Source of the DNA: Rubrobacter_D sp963840835
GTDB lineage: Bacteria; Actinomycetota; Rubrobacteria; Rubrobacterales; Rubrobacteraceae
Length of the DNA stretch: 64,000 nt
Direction: 5' to 3'
Assembly (NCBI GenBank): GCA_963840835.1
Contig: CAWJAM010000011.1
Location: 13,371-77,370, forward strand
Position numbers and translations under genes: made by a program. This document shows, in pieces, positions 55,198-62,809 of this stretch. Every line of letters starts with the position of its first letter. The first letter of the stretch is position 1. A model generated the notes under the pieces. It worked only from the letters and a program-made list of their open reading frames with translations, was not told the DNA's origin and did no database searches.

Positions 55198-56341
55198 TGC
55201 GTAGGCGGGCTCTGAAGAAGTCGAAGAGGACGCTGAAGACGGCCAGGGCGGGGACGGCGAAGATTATTCCGGCGAGGCCTGCGACCTCGCCACCGGCGAT
55301 GACGGCCAGGAGGACCACGATGGGGTGAACGTGGAGCGCCTGGCCCTGGATGCGGGGGGTCAGGAAGTTGCCTTCGAGCTGTTGGATCAGGACGTAGGCA
55401 ACGACCGTCAGAATTGCCGTGGTCGTGTTTGACTCGAAGACGGAAGACCCGAAGACGAGGGCCACCAGGACTGCGGGAATACCACCGAGGAACGCGCCCA
55501 GGTAGGGGATGATCGCCGTTACCGAGACCCATACGCCGAGCAAGATAGCGTAGCGCACGCCGAGCAAGTTCAGCGCCAGCGCGGCGAGGACGCCCTGGAT
55601 CATGACGACGAATACGAGACCGCCGAGGTAGCGCGAGAGCGACTGGCCGAAGGCCTCCCACAGGTCGCGGGCGTCGTGACGGTAGTGGGTCGGCGCGGTC
55701 TTCAGGAAAGCCGCCTTCACCTTCCGCACGTCCACAAGCAGGTAGACCGCGACGAAGAGTACGCCGAAGAGCGTCACCCCTAAGTTGAATGCCCGCGGAA
55801 TGAAACCAAGAAGGCTCCTGAGCAGATTCTCGGTGAGGTTCTGGGCGCGGTCGAAGAGGTCGGTGACCAGTCGCCTGCCGAACTCCTCGGGGTCGGAGCC
55901 TGGTACGAGCTGGCGCTCGTTGAGCGCGTTTATGACGTCGAGCAGGAACTGGTTGGCCCTGTTGGCGATAAGCGGCGTGTTCCTCACGAGGGTAGTGAGC
56001 TGCTCTATCAAGAGTGGCACCAGGAAGAAGAACCCGAGGGAGATCAAACCAAGCAGACCCACGACGGTCAACAGTATCGCCAACCCCCTCGGCATGAAGT
56101 GCGAGAGCGCCCGCACCGGAAAGGAGAGCACGATGGCGAGCGCGACCCCCCCGAGCGCCACCGCAGGTACGGTAGGCGCCGCATACAGCAGGAGCGCGAG
56201 CAAGGCAAACCCCAAGACCAGAATACCGATCCAGACCCGCGAAGAGACGAAGATCGGGGTAAGGTAACCGCCGGACGCAGACTTCACCTCCCGCCCCTTG
56301 CCCCGCGGCCCCGGCCTCCTGATCCTCCTGTTCGACCTCAC
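55190..56341 (-). CDS. AI-2E family transporter (PerM-like permease)
   Basis: The 383-residue protein has the family layout: N-terminal helix pair (VWIGILVLGFALLALLLYAA), a long amphipathic middle (LTENLLRSLLGFIPRAFNLG), and the C-terminal core with IIPYLGAFLGGIPAVLVAL and LEGNFLTPRIQGQALHVHPI. Members export small molecules or act in Na+/H+ exchange; AI-2 transport is proven for few. GTG 56341 is the start. The stop is inside a repeat palindrome. Confidence 0.92.
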   Translation of the reverse strand: MRSNRRIRRPGPRGKGREVKSASGGYLTPIFVSSRVWIGILVLGFALLALLLYAAPTVPAVALGGVALAIVLSFPVRALSHFMPRGLAILLTVVGLLGLISLGFFFLVPLLIEQLTTLVRNTPLIANRANQFLLDVINALNERQLVPGSDPEEFGRRLVTDLFDRAQNLTENLLRSLLGFIPRAFNLGVTLFGVLFVAVYLLVDVRKVKAAFLKTAPTHYRHDARDLWEAFGQSLSRYLGGLVFVVMIQGVLAALALNLLGVRYAILLGVWVSVTAIIPYLGAFLGGIPAVLVALVFGSSVFESNTTTAILTVVAYVLIQQLEGNFLTPRIQGQALHVHPIVVLLAVIAGGEVAGLAGIIFAVPALAVFSVLFDFFRARLRRA

Positions 56342-56403
56342 AGGCGTATTCTACGCCAGCACGCTCAGGCCCTTCGGGCCTACGCTTGTCAGGGCGCAGA
56401 GTG

Positions 56404-56961
56404 CTAGCGTCTTCCGGGCGCCAGCAGACAAGCGCCTATGAGAGCCAGAAACGCTAGCGTCGAGAAAACGGTGCGGACTCCGTTCCAGAAGTCCCATGGG
56501 CCTTCGTAGACTTCGCGGGCCTGGGCGAGGACCCGGGGCGGGGCTTCGGGGTCTACGGTGGCTAGCTGGTCGTTCATGGGGACGTTGATGAAGGCCGTGA
56601 GCAGGAAGCCTCCTCCGATGTAGAGCACGCAGGCCAGTGAGATCAGCAGAAAGCGGCCGGACCGGAGCCTGGGGAGGTGGAGCACAAGGGCCGCCAACAG
56701 TAATACCACGGCGCCGACGAAGCTGGCGAAGAACAGGGGGTTCTGGATTCGCTCGTTGATCTCCTGCATGGTGGCGACGTAGCTTGCGTCGGACTGCGCA
56801 GCGAGGCCGGGGTCGACCGAGACGGAGTAGGCGTAGAAGACCCCGGCCACGAGGCCGGTGGTGAGGGTGGCAACGGCCAGCGTGAGGGCACGGATGGCCG
56901 AGAGAAGGGTTCCTGATCGCGGAACCTTGATGCCTACGGATTTGATGGACGTGCGCGGCAT
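56404..56961 (-). CDS. DUF1772 (anthrone oxygenase-like) membrane protein
   Basis: The 185-residue protein has four membrane helices and the DUF1772 hallmarks (GLVAGVFYAYSVSVDPGL, ATMQEINERIQNPLFF, NVPMNDQLATVDP, WDFWNGVRTVFSTLAF). Some relatives are anthrone oxygenases, most are uncharacterised. GAGGAGGC before ATG 56961 sets the start. It lies 26 bp behind a second DUF1772 gene and is probably co-transcribed with it. Confidence 0.85.
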   Translation of the reverse strand: MPRTSIKSVGIKVPRSGTLLSAIRALTLAVATLTTGLVAGVFYAYSVSVDPGLAAQSDASYVATMQEINERIQNPLFFASFVGAVVLLLAALVLHLPRLRSGRFLLISLACVLYIGGGFLLTAFINVPMNDQLATVDPEAPPRVLAQAREVYEGPWDFWNGVRTVFSTLAFLALIGACLLAPGRR

Positions 56962-56987
56962 GTGCGCCTCCTCGTGTCGTGCTGGAC

Positions 56988-57470
56988 TCAACCGAGACTG
57001 AGTGCGATGGTGAGTGCGGCAGATGCGGCTAGGGCTCCGGCGAACCGCAGGTGGTTCCATGCGGTCCAGCCCGCGTGGTAGCGCGACCAGCTATCTTCGG
57101 CTTCCACACCGCGCGGGTCTACCCTCGCCAGCGCCTCGTTTCGCGGCACGTGGTAGACGGCGGTCGTCCCGATCGCGCAGATCAGGTACAAGGCACCGCC
57201 GGCGAGCAAATACGCGGCGGAGGACTCGTCCCACGTGAAGAGCGACGAGACTATTAGCGCGCCGCAGGCCAGGGCCGTTCCGAAGAGGACCGTCATGAAG
57301 GCTGGGGTTGGCGCCGCCGCGTTGATCGCCTGCATGGCGGCGATGGCCTGCGGGGCCGGCAGACGGTCGAGGGCCCTCATGACGAAGGCCGAGAAGGTGA
57401 AGAAGACCCCGGCCACGACCCCGCAACCGAGGGCCGCGAAGAGCGTCAGCACGAAGAGAAGACCATCCAT
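56988..57470 (-). CDS. DUF1772 membrane protein
   Basis: The 160-residue protein has four membrane helices: GVVAGVFFTFSAFVMRALDR, AIAAMQAINAAAPTPAFMTV, AVYHVPRNEALARVDPRG, and YHAGWTAWNHLRFAGALAAS. It is a shorter paralogue of the next gene. Its ATG overlaps the stop of the short ORF at 57470-57616 (TGATG), so it is translationally coupled to it and presumably controlled by the divergent TetR regulator. Confidence 0.87.
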   Translation of the reverse strand: MDGLLFVLTLFAALGCGVVAGVFFTFSAFVMRALDRLPAPQAIAAMQAINAAAPTPAFMTVLFGTALACGALIVSSLFTWDESSAAYLLAGGALYLICAIGTTAVYHVPRNEALARVDPRGVEAEDSWSRYHAGWTAWNHLRFAGALAASAALTIALSLG

Positions 57471-57616
57471 CAGCCGAAAAACCTCCTGGCTCCTGGCGGT
57501 CCCACACGCCGGTGGTGGCAGCCTCGCGCGTAGTCAGGATGCCCCGCCACCCTGCCGGCGGCCTTGCCAGCGCCGCCAAGCACCAACGTCGTCCCTCTCC
57601 CGTTCTCCGCACCCAT
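57470..57616 (-). pseudogene. Truncated NAD(P)H-binding (NmrA-like) gene
   Basis: An excellent ribosome binding site (AAGGAGAGAG) precedes MGAENGRGTTLVLGGAGKAA, the Rossmann start of NmrA-like NAD(P)-binding proteins (usually GGTGKTGRRVA). After about 25 residues the likeness stops and the frame ends after 48 codons, overlapping the next start. An internal deletion probably removed the rest. The leader ORF may still serve to couple translation of the DUF1772 genes. Confidence 0.6.
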
Positions 57617-57637
57617 AACTCTCTCCTTTCTCCGCAC

Positions 57638-57684
57638 TTTACACGATGTAAATTGACTCGATGTAAAGTTACCGTATACTTTAC
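57638..57684. promoter_or_regulatory. TetR operator and promoter region
   Basis: TTTACACGATGTAAA (57638-57652) and GTAAAGT-N8-ACTTTAC (57663-57684) are inverted repeats sharing the TGTAAA/TTTACA half site; CGATGTAAA recurs at 57644 and 57659. TTGACT (57653-57658), 16 bp and TATACT (57675-57680) form a strong sigma-70 promoter for the plus-strand regulator, whose GTG lies eight bases after the -10, so its mRNA is probably leaderless. Binding here would repress both directions. Confidence 0.7.
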
Positions 57685-57687
57685 GGT

Positions 57688-58287
57688 GTGTCAAGTGGAG
57701 ATCCAAAAACGCGGACGCGGATCCTGGAGGCGACGTTGCGGCTGATGGAGGAGCGCGGGGGGAAGGGAGTCCGCATGCGTGACGTGGCTGACGTTGCTGG
57801 TGTTTCGAGGCAGGCGGTATACGACCACTTCGGCTCCAGGGCTGAGTTGATGGTGGCGACGGCTCGACACGGGGACGAGGTGAGGGGGTTGGAGGAGCGT
57901 CTGGTTAGTTACAGGGCGGCGACTGGCGGGGTGGAGCGTCTGGAGACGTTTATCGAGTTTTGGGGGAATTACATACCGGAGATCCACGGCATAGCCAGGG
58001 CGCTATTCGCCGACCGCGAGAGCGACGCGGCGGTCGCGGCGGCCTGGGACGACCGGATGCGCGTGGTGCAAGAAGCCTGTCGCGACATCGTCGGGCGACT
58101 ACAGGGTGATGGGATGCTTGCATCCGGGTGGTCGTTAGAGGAGGCTGGCGACCTGCTGTGGACCATGCTATCCATCGGCAACTGGGAGAACCTTACAATA
58201 GAGCGCGGCTGGCCCGTGAGCCTGTACGTCGAGCGGATGCAAATGCTGAGCAAGCGCGTGTTCGTAAGGGAACAGAGACGAGCATAG
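57688..58287 (+). CDS. TetR family transcriptional regulator
   Basis: The 199-residue protein has the TetR helix-turn-helix (ILEATLRLMEERGGKGVRMR, DVADVAGVSRQAVYDHFGSR) and a helical effector domain with WGNYIPEIHGIARALFADRE. GTG 57688 is the start, directly behind the promoter. Divergent arrangement with the NmrA remnant and DUF1772 genes, and palindromes between them, indicate autoregulation and control of that operon. Confidence 0.93.
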   Translation: MSSGDPKTRTRILEATLRLMEERGGKGVRMRDVADVAGVSRQAVYDHFGSRAELMVATARHGDEVRGLEERLVSYRAATGGVERLETFIEFWGNYIPEIHGIARALFADRESDAAVAAAWDDRMRVVQEACRDIVGRLQGDGMLASGWSLEEAGDLLWTMLSIGNWENLTIERGWPVSLYVERMQMLSKRVFVREQRRA

Positions 58288-58341
58288 CCGTCCAGAATAT
58301 CCCCCGGAGGCCCTTTACGCGCCGTGCATATGGGTTGAAAC

Positions 58342-58425
58342 CCATTTCAGCATTTCAGCCGGTCAGCATTTCAGCATTTCAGCTTTTTTTCTTGCTGATG
58401 GCTGAAAGCTGAGAGCGCGAGTTGC
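58342..58425 (+). repeat. Family B octamer array
   Basis: TTTCAGCATTTCAGCCGG, TCAGCATTTCAGCATTTC, then a T run and GCTGATGGCTGAAAGCTGAG. It separates convergent tetR and the GYD gene and may act as a terminator. Confidence 0.78.
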
Positions 58426-58428
58426 TGG

Positions 58429-58755
58429 CTACTCTCCTGGACGACGGTAGGCAATGTCCTTGCTCTTGTCTAGTGCCTCGAGAGTCTCCTCCACACTCAT
58501 CAGCACCGTTGTCTCGACCGAAGCCAGGGCGCCGCCTGAGGCGATAGCGAGTACGACGCTGGCCACCGAGACATTGTCAGGCGCCTCGAGGATCGCGTAG
58601 CCGTCGTATTCGCCGAAGCCATACCAAAAACCGTGTAGGGCGCCCCCCACCTGTTCGATGTACGCGCGCGCCGCATCGCGGCGATCTTCAGGGTTCTGAA
58701 TTAGCTTCGACCACGTCTCAGGTGTGTAGCTGAAGCGCATGAGATAGAAAGCCAT
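58429..58755 (-). CDS. GYD domain protein
   Basis: The 108-residue protein has the dimeric ferredoxin-like GYD signature: FYLMRFSYTPETWSKLIQNP, then GFWYGFGEYDGYAILEAPDN and SGGALASVETTVLMSVEETL. The family is common in Rhizobiales and Actinobacteria; function is unknown. ATG 58755 is preceded by GGGGG. It is isolated by repeats on both sides. Confidence 0.88.
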   Translation of the reverse strand: MAFYLMRFSYTPETWSKLIQNPEDRRDAARAYIEQVGGALHGFWYGFGEYDGYAILEAPDNVSVASVVLAIASGGALASVETTVLMSVEETLEALDKSKDIAYRRPGE

Positions 58756-58846
58756 TGGGGACCCCCCTGGTTGGCGTTTGTGGCAATGACAGCATACTCT
58801 CCTCAGAAGCAGAGTACATCCCTGTATGGACTAGTTTGAAGCTTTC

Positions 58847-58893
58847 CTGGCGAACGTCCGAGAAAAGATCCCTTCCACTCGGGTGCATGGTTC
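58847..58893 (-). repeat. Family A repeat, copy on the minus strand
   Basis: On the minus strand: CATGCACCCGAGTGGAAGG, then TTTTCTCGGACGTTCGCC. It is the only copy outside the first 18 kb. It lies 24 bp after the stop of the minus-strand lipoate ligase-like gene, in the gene's own orientation. Confidence 0.6.
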
Positions 58894-58917
58894 GAGCTTG
58901 GGAGGCTCTTCAGCGTC

Positions 58918-59688
58918 CTAGCTCAGGGTTCGCGCCTCGATCAGGTACTGTCCGCCCTCTTTGCCCGCAAGCGCCAACGTCTCCTCATCGAGCGGGGTGC
59001 GGACGGCGCCGTAGGCATGTTCCGCTTCGGCGGCGAAGGCTTCGATGGCGTCTTGCGTCCCTGCCTCGAATCCGGCGCGGCTCAGGCTTCCCACGCCCTC
59101 TGGCCTGAAGGGCAGGCGCATGGCGGTGTAGATTCGTCCGAGGACGAGTGCAAGCTCCCGCTCGCCTTCGACGAGTACGATACCTCCTACGCTGGTGGCG
59201 CGGCGGGTGATCCTCTGCGCGATCCCAACGATTTTCATGCCACCTTCTCTACCACCGACCCTGATGCTGTGGTCACCGGGGCAGAACTCGTCGCGCACCT
59301 CCCCCACCTCGGCCTTCACCCCGAGCCGCGAGAAGGCACCCAAGACCAGGGCCGCGGCCTCGTCGTAGCGGTCCCTGATGCCGCGCCCGATCTCTGTTTC
59401 GTCTGCGGGGCGAATGATCGAGAAACCGAAGGTGCCGAGGTCCGCGGCTGTAGCGCCGCCGCCCGAAGAACGGACGAACACGGGGTAACCCATCTCATTG
59501 GCGGCACCGACGGCATCCATAAAGCCGGGACGGAACGTGTCGCGGCGCGTAACCCCGACGTGGCGGGTCGAAGGAGTGATCGAGACGGTCGCAGCCCGCT
59601 CGCCCGACGCGACCTGGTCGAAGATGGTCCTCACGTAGCCGTAGCCGGTCGCGGGATTATCGAACCGGTCGGGCAAGAGTAGCTCCAT
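58918..59688 (-). CDS. Lipoate-protein ligase A family protein
   Basis: The 256-residue protein has the BPL/LplA fold: ATVSITPSTRHVGVTRRDTF, FVRSSGGGATAADLGTFGFS (equivalent of RRxSGGGAVxHD), and the catalytic lysine in GGMKIVGIAQRITRRAT. It would attach lipoate or octanoate to 2-oxoacid dehydrogenases or GcvH. ATG 59688 lies eight bases after the ccdA stop, so it shares the redox operon; the longer frame to 59829 overlaps ccdA. Confidence 0.85.
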   Translation of the reverse strand: MELLLPDRFDNPATGYGYVRTIFDQVASGERAATVSITPSTRHVGVTRRDTFRPGFMDAVGAANEMGYPVFVRSSGGGATAADLGTFGFSIIRPADETEIGRGIRDRYDEAAALVLGAFSRLGVKAEVGEVRDEFCPGDHSIRVGGREGGMKIVGIAQRITRRATSVGGIVLVEGERELALVLGRIYTAMRLPFRPEGVGSLSRAGFEAGTQDAIEAFAAEAEHAYGAVRTPLDEETLALAGKEGGQYLIEARTLS

Positions 59689-59696
59689 AAAGCAGC

Positions 59697-60551
59697 CTAA
59701 CCCTTGTGCGCCGCAGGCTTCTTCTTGCGGCGTCGCGAAGTCCTGTAAACGAGGAACCCGGCGAACAGGAGGCCGAGAACCGCGAGCGCCACGGGGACGT
59801 ACGCGTTCTCGGAGACGGCGCTCGCCCACCGCTCGACGGAGAAGGCGAGGTCGGTCGCGCCGCCTGACGCGTAGAGTCCTTCGAGGCCCGAGGTGCCCTC
59901 GAAGACGATGAACAGGACGCCTATCGCTATGAACATCAGGCCGGAGAGGAGGTTGGTCGTGTGGAAACGGAGTCTACCGAGGGCGACCTCGCGGCCCCTG
60001 AGCCAGCTTCGGCGTCCGTGGTCGAGGCGCTTCCAGAGGAGGGCCATCAGGAACAGCGGGGCCGCCATGCCCGCTGCGTAGGTGGCGAGGAGGCCAGCGC
60101 CCCGCAGGACGGAGCCCGAAGACGCGGCGACGGTCAGGACCGCGCCGAGTATAGGTCCCGAGCAGAAACCCGCGAAACCGTAGACCGCGCCGAGGCAGAA
60201 CGTCATGACGATGGAGTCGCCCTTGATCTTCCCGCGCAGGCGTTCTATCGGCCCGAACGCGAACCCGCCCCCCAGTATCTGGACGACGCCGAAGAAGATT
60301 ATGACGAGGCCGGAGACGGTGATGAGGGTGCTTCTGTGACCGTAGACAAGCGCGCTGACCGCGGAGATGCCCATCCCGAGCGGCACGAGCGTCGCGCAGA
60401 GCCCGAGGTAGAACACGGCCGTCCTCCCGACGAGTTCGCCGCGCGACTGGAAGGCGTAGGCGAAGAAGGCGGGCAACAGCAACGCGCTGCACGGGCTTAG
60501 GAGGGAGAGCAGACCCCCGAGGAAGGAGGCCAGGAGAGAGACCTCAACCAC
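59697..60551 (-). CDS. ccdA: CcdA/DsbD-type thiol-disulfide transporter
   Basis: The 284-residue protein has six main membrane helices and both reactive cysteines: LLSLLSPCSALLLPAFFAYA and GFAGFCSGPILGAVLTVA. CcdA proteins carry electrons from cytoplasmic thioredoxin to extracytoplasmic thiol proteins. The C-terminus has an extra helix and a basic tail. GTG 60551 is chosen because GGGAGG lies six bases upstream; it overlaps the end of the DsbA-like gene. Its natural partner is that upstream lipoprotein. Confidence 0.9.
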   Translation of the reverse strand: MVEVSLLASFLGGLLSLLSPCSALLLPAFFAYAFQSRGELVGRTAVFYLGLCATLVPLGMGISAVSALVYGHRSTLITVSGLVIIFFGVVQILGGGFAFGPIERLRGKIKGDSIVMTFCLGAVYGFAGFCSGPILGAVLTVAASSGSVLRGAGLLATYAAGMAAPLFLMALLWKRLDHGRRSWLRGREVALGRLRFHTTNLLSGLMFIAIGVLFIVFEGTSGLEGLYASGGATDLAFSVERWASAVSENAYVPVALAVLGLLFAGFLVYRTSRRRKKKPAAHKG

Positions 60552-61245
60552 CCTCCGCCTCCCGCCTGGCATCCTCTATAACGTTCTCGAAGACCCCGAT
60601 GGGTTGCAGGCCAACCAGGACCTGGTCGTTGATAATAAAGGTGGGCGTCCCGTTGACGCCGATGCTCTGGCCCTCCCGGAAGTCCGCCTGCACCGCCCCG
60701 GCGTAGCGGGCGCTCTCGTAATCCTCTTCGAAGCGCCGCATGTCGAGGCCGGCCTCCCTCGCGAACGACGTCAGGTTCTCGTCGCTGAAACCCGAGAACT
60801 GATTCTCGTAGAGCAGGTCGTGGTACTCCCAGAACCTGCCCTGGGCCTGGGCGGCCCTGGCGGCTACGGCGGCGTTCACCGACTCCTGCCCCCTGTAGGG
60901 GAAGTCTCGCCATTCGATCCTCAGCGTCCCGTCCTCGACGTACTCTCTGTAAAGCTTCGGTTCCACCTCACGGGCGAACTTGCCGCAGAACGCTCACTGA
61001 TAGTCCGAATACTCGGTCAGGACCACGGGCGCACCGGCCGATCCCAGCGTAGGGGGCCCGGGCTGCTGTGCCGCGATTCCTCCAGAGGAGCCGGTGTCTT
61101 CGGACTTCCGCCCCGAAGGCTCGGAGGTCTCCGACGCCTGCTGTCGAGAAGAGTTTGAAGAGCCCCCACCCCCCGCTCCGCCGCAACCGAAAATCGTCGC
61201 CGCCAGCGCGGCAAGGACTAGGAGCGTCAACATCCCCCACGCCAT
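60544..61245 (-). CDS. DsbA-like thioredoxin-fold lipoprotein with in-frame UGA (candidate selenoprotein)
   Basis: One continuous frame of 234 codons is interrupted only by TGA at 60994-60996. It has a lipoprotein signal (ending ATIFGC), a Ser/Gly linker, VVLTEYSDYQ-[UGA]-AFCGKF, and the rest of a DsbA/DSBA-like domain (RIEWRDFPYRGQESVNAAVA, cis-Pro in GVNGTPTFIIN). The UGA occupies the first cysteine of the usual CxxC (family: YSDFQCPFC). A hairpin (60960-60979, GUGA loop starting 22 nt after UGA) could be a bacterial SECIS. CcdA follows and would recycle it. If UGA is a stop, the gene is dead. Confidence 0.75.
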
Positions 61246-61347
61246 CCTGTATGCGTTCAGACCCGCGCCGATCAGCCCTGTACCTCCCAGCCTCGTACCG
61301 TCCCGACAGTTATAAACTATACGCAGCCAGGGCGCCGACGGACCAGG

Positions 61348-61424
61348 TGTCAGTTCAGCACTTCAGCTTGTCAGCCTTTTTTCTTGCTGAAGTGCTGACC
61401 GGCTGAAATGCTGAAGTGCTAAAA
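61348..61424. repeat. Family B element
   Basis: AGTTCAGCACTTCAGC, TTGTCAGCC, a TTTTTTCTT loop, then GCTGAAGTGCTGACCGGC and TGAAATGCTGAAGTGC: a near-perfect inverted repeat upstream of the epimerase gene. Confidence 0.82.
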
Positions 61425-61481
61425 TTCGCCGTTTGCACGGGCCTGCGTGGGCCGGATAACGTTACCTACAAGGAGTTTCAG

Positions 61482-62525
61482 ATGGACCAGCGGAGAGTTC
61501 TCATCACCGGCGGGGCGGGGTTCCTGGGGATCAACCTCACGAGACACCTTCTCAGCAGGGGCTACGCCGTGGCCTCCCTCGACGTGGAGGAGTTCGACTA
61601 CCCCGAGCGCGACCGCGTGGAGGTAGTCAGGGGCGATATCAGGAACAAGGCGGTGGTGGACCGGGCCGTGGAGGGCGCGGATTTCGTGGTCCACACGGCG
61701 GCGGCCCTGCCACTGTACTCGCCAGAAGACATCTATACGACGGACGTGGAGGGCACCCGCAACGTTCTGGATGCTTCTTTGCGGCACGGGATCGAGCGCT
61801 TCGTCCACGTCTCATCGACGGCGGTGTACGGGATACCTGACCATCACCCGTTGTATGAGACGGACAAGCTGGAGGGCGTGGGTCCTTACGGGCAGGCCAA
61901 GATCCAGGCCGAGATGCTCTGCCTCGAGTACCGGGCGAAGGGGCTCTCGACCCCGATCATCCGTCCCAAATCTTTCGTAGGTCCGGAGCGCCTCGGCGTC
62001 TTCGCGCTGCTCTACGACTGGGCTTACACGGGGCACAACTTCCCCATGATCGGCTCCGGCAACAACCGCTACCAGCTACTCGACGTCGAGGACCTCTGCG
62101 ACGCGATAGCACTGGCCATGACGCTGCCTGAAGAGCAGGTCAACGACACCTTCAACATCGGCGCCAGCGAGTTCACGACCATGAAGGAGGACTACCAGGC
62201 CGTCCTCGACTACGCAGGCCACGGCAAGAAGGTCATCGGTTTCCCCGCGGCGCCGGCCATCTTGGGTCTGCGCGTCCTCGACCGGCTCGGGCTCTCGCCC
62301 CTCTACAAATGGGTCTACGAGACGGCCTCCAAGGACTCCTTCGTCTCCATAGAAAAGGCCCAGAGACAACTGGATTACACGCCCAAATTTTCGAACAAAG
62401 AGGCCCTGATCCGCAACTTCCGCTGGTACCTCGATAACCTGAGCCAGTTCGAGAACGCCTCGGGCGTCTCGCACAGGGTGCCGTGGAAACAGGGCGCGGT
62501 CGGGGCCCTGAAGCGGGTTTTTTGA
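61482..62525 (+). CDS. NAD-dependent epimerase/dehydratase (extended SDR)
   Basis: The 347-residue protein has the Rossmann motif RVLITGGAGFLGINLTRHLL, Asp in ASLDVEEFD, the catalytic Ser/Tyr/Lys set in VHVSSTAVYG and GPYGQAKIQAEM, and a substrate domain. It probably acts on an NDP-sugar or sterol-like substrate. ATG 61482 follows AAGGAGTTTCAG; the longer frame starts inside the repeat. It stands alone. Confidence 0.92.
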   Translation: MDQRRVLITGGAGFLGINLTRHLLSRGYAVASLDVEEFDYPERDRVEVVRGDIRNKAVVDRAVEGADFVVHTAAALPLYSPEDIYTTDVEGTRNVLDASLRHGIERFVHVSSTAVYGIPDHHPLYETDKLEGVGPYGQAKIQAEMLCLEYRAKGLSTPIIRPKSFVGPERLGVFALLYDWAYTGHNFPMIGSGNNRYQLLDVEDLCDAIALAMTLPEEQVNDTFNIGASEFTTMKEDYQAVLDYAGHGKKVIGFPAAPAILGLRVLDRLGLSPLYKWVYETASKDSFVSIEKAQRQLDYTPKFSNKEALIRNFRWYLDNLSQFENASGVSHRVPWKQGAVGALKRVF

Positions 62526-62526
62526 A

Positions 62527-62575
62527 GAGGTATCAGGTATCAGGTTTCAGGCCACAGGCATCAGGCATCAGGCGG
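62527..62575 (+). repeat. Family C heptamer array
   Basis: GTATCAGGTATCAGGTTTCA, GGCCACAGGCATCAGGCATC, AGG. The remaining sequence to 62809 has no gene; GGGTTTGAAACCCGCCCCGA contains a short palindrome. Confidence 0.78.
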
Positions 62576-62809
62576 TTCGGGATTCGGGCGGGTTTGAAAC
62601 CCGCCCCGACGGGGTTGGTGGCGGTGGACGGTCGGGGCTGGCCCGCTCGCTCCTGGTCTTCGGGTGCGATTGACCGCCGGTTCGGCTTAAGGTAGGGTTG
62701 TTACAACAATTAGTGCTAGTTGTCGGCATGGGGAAGGGTCCGACGCGTGGCGCCACTTACTCACGGCTGACGAGGCATCCGGGCACGCCCACGACAGGGA
62801 GGAAGCGTA

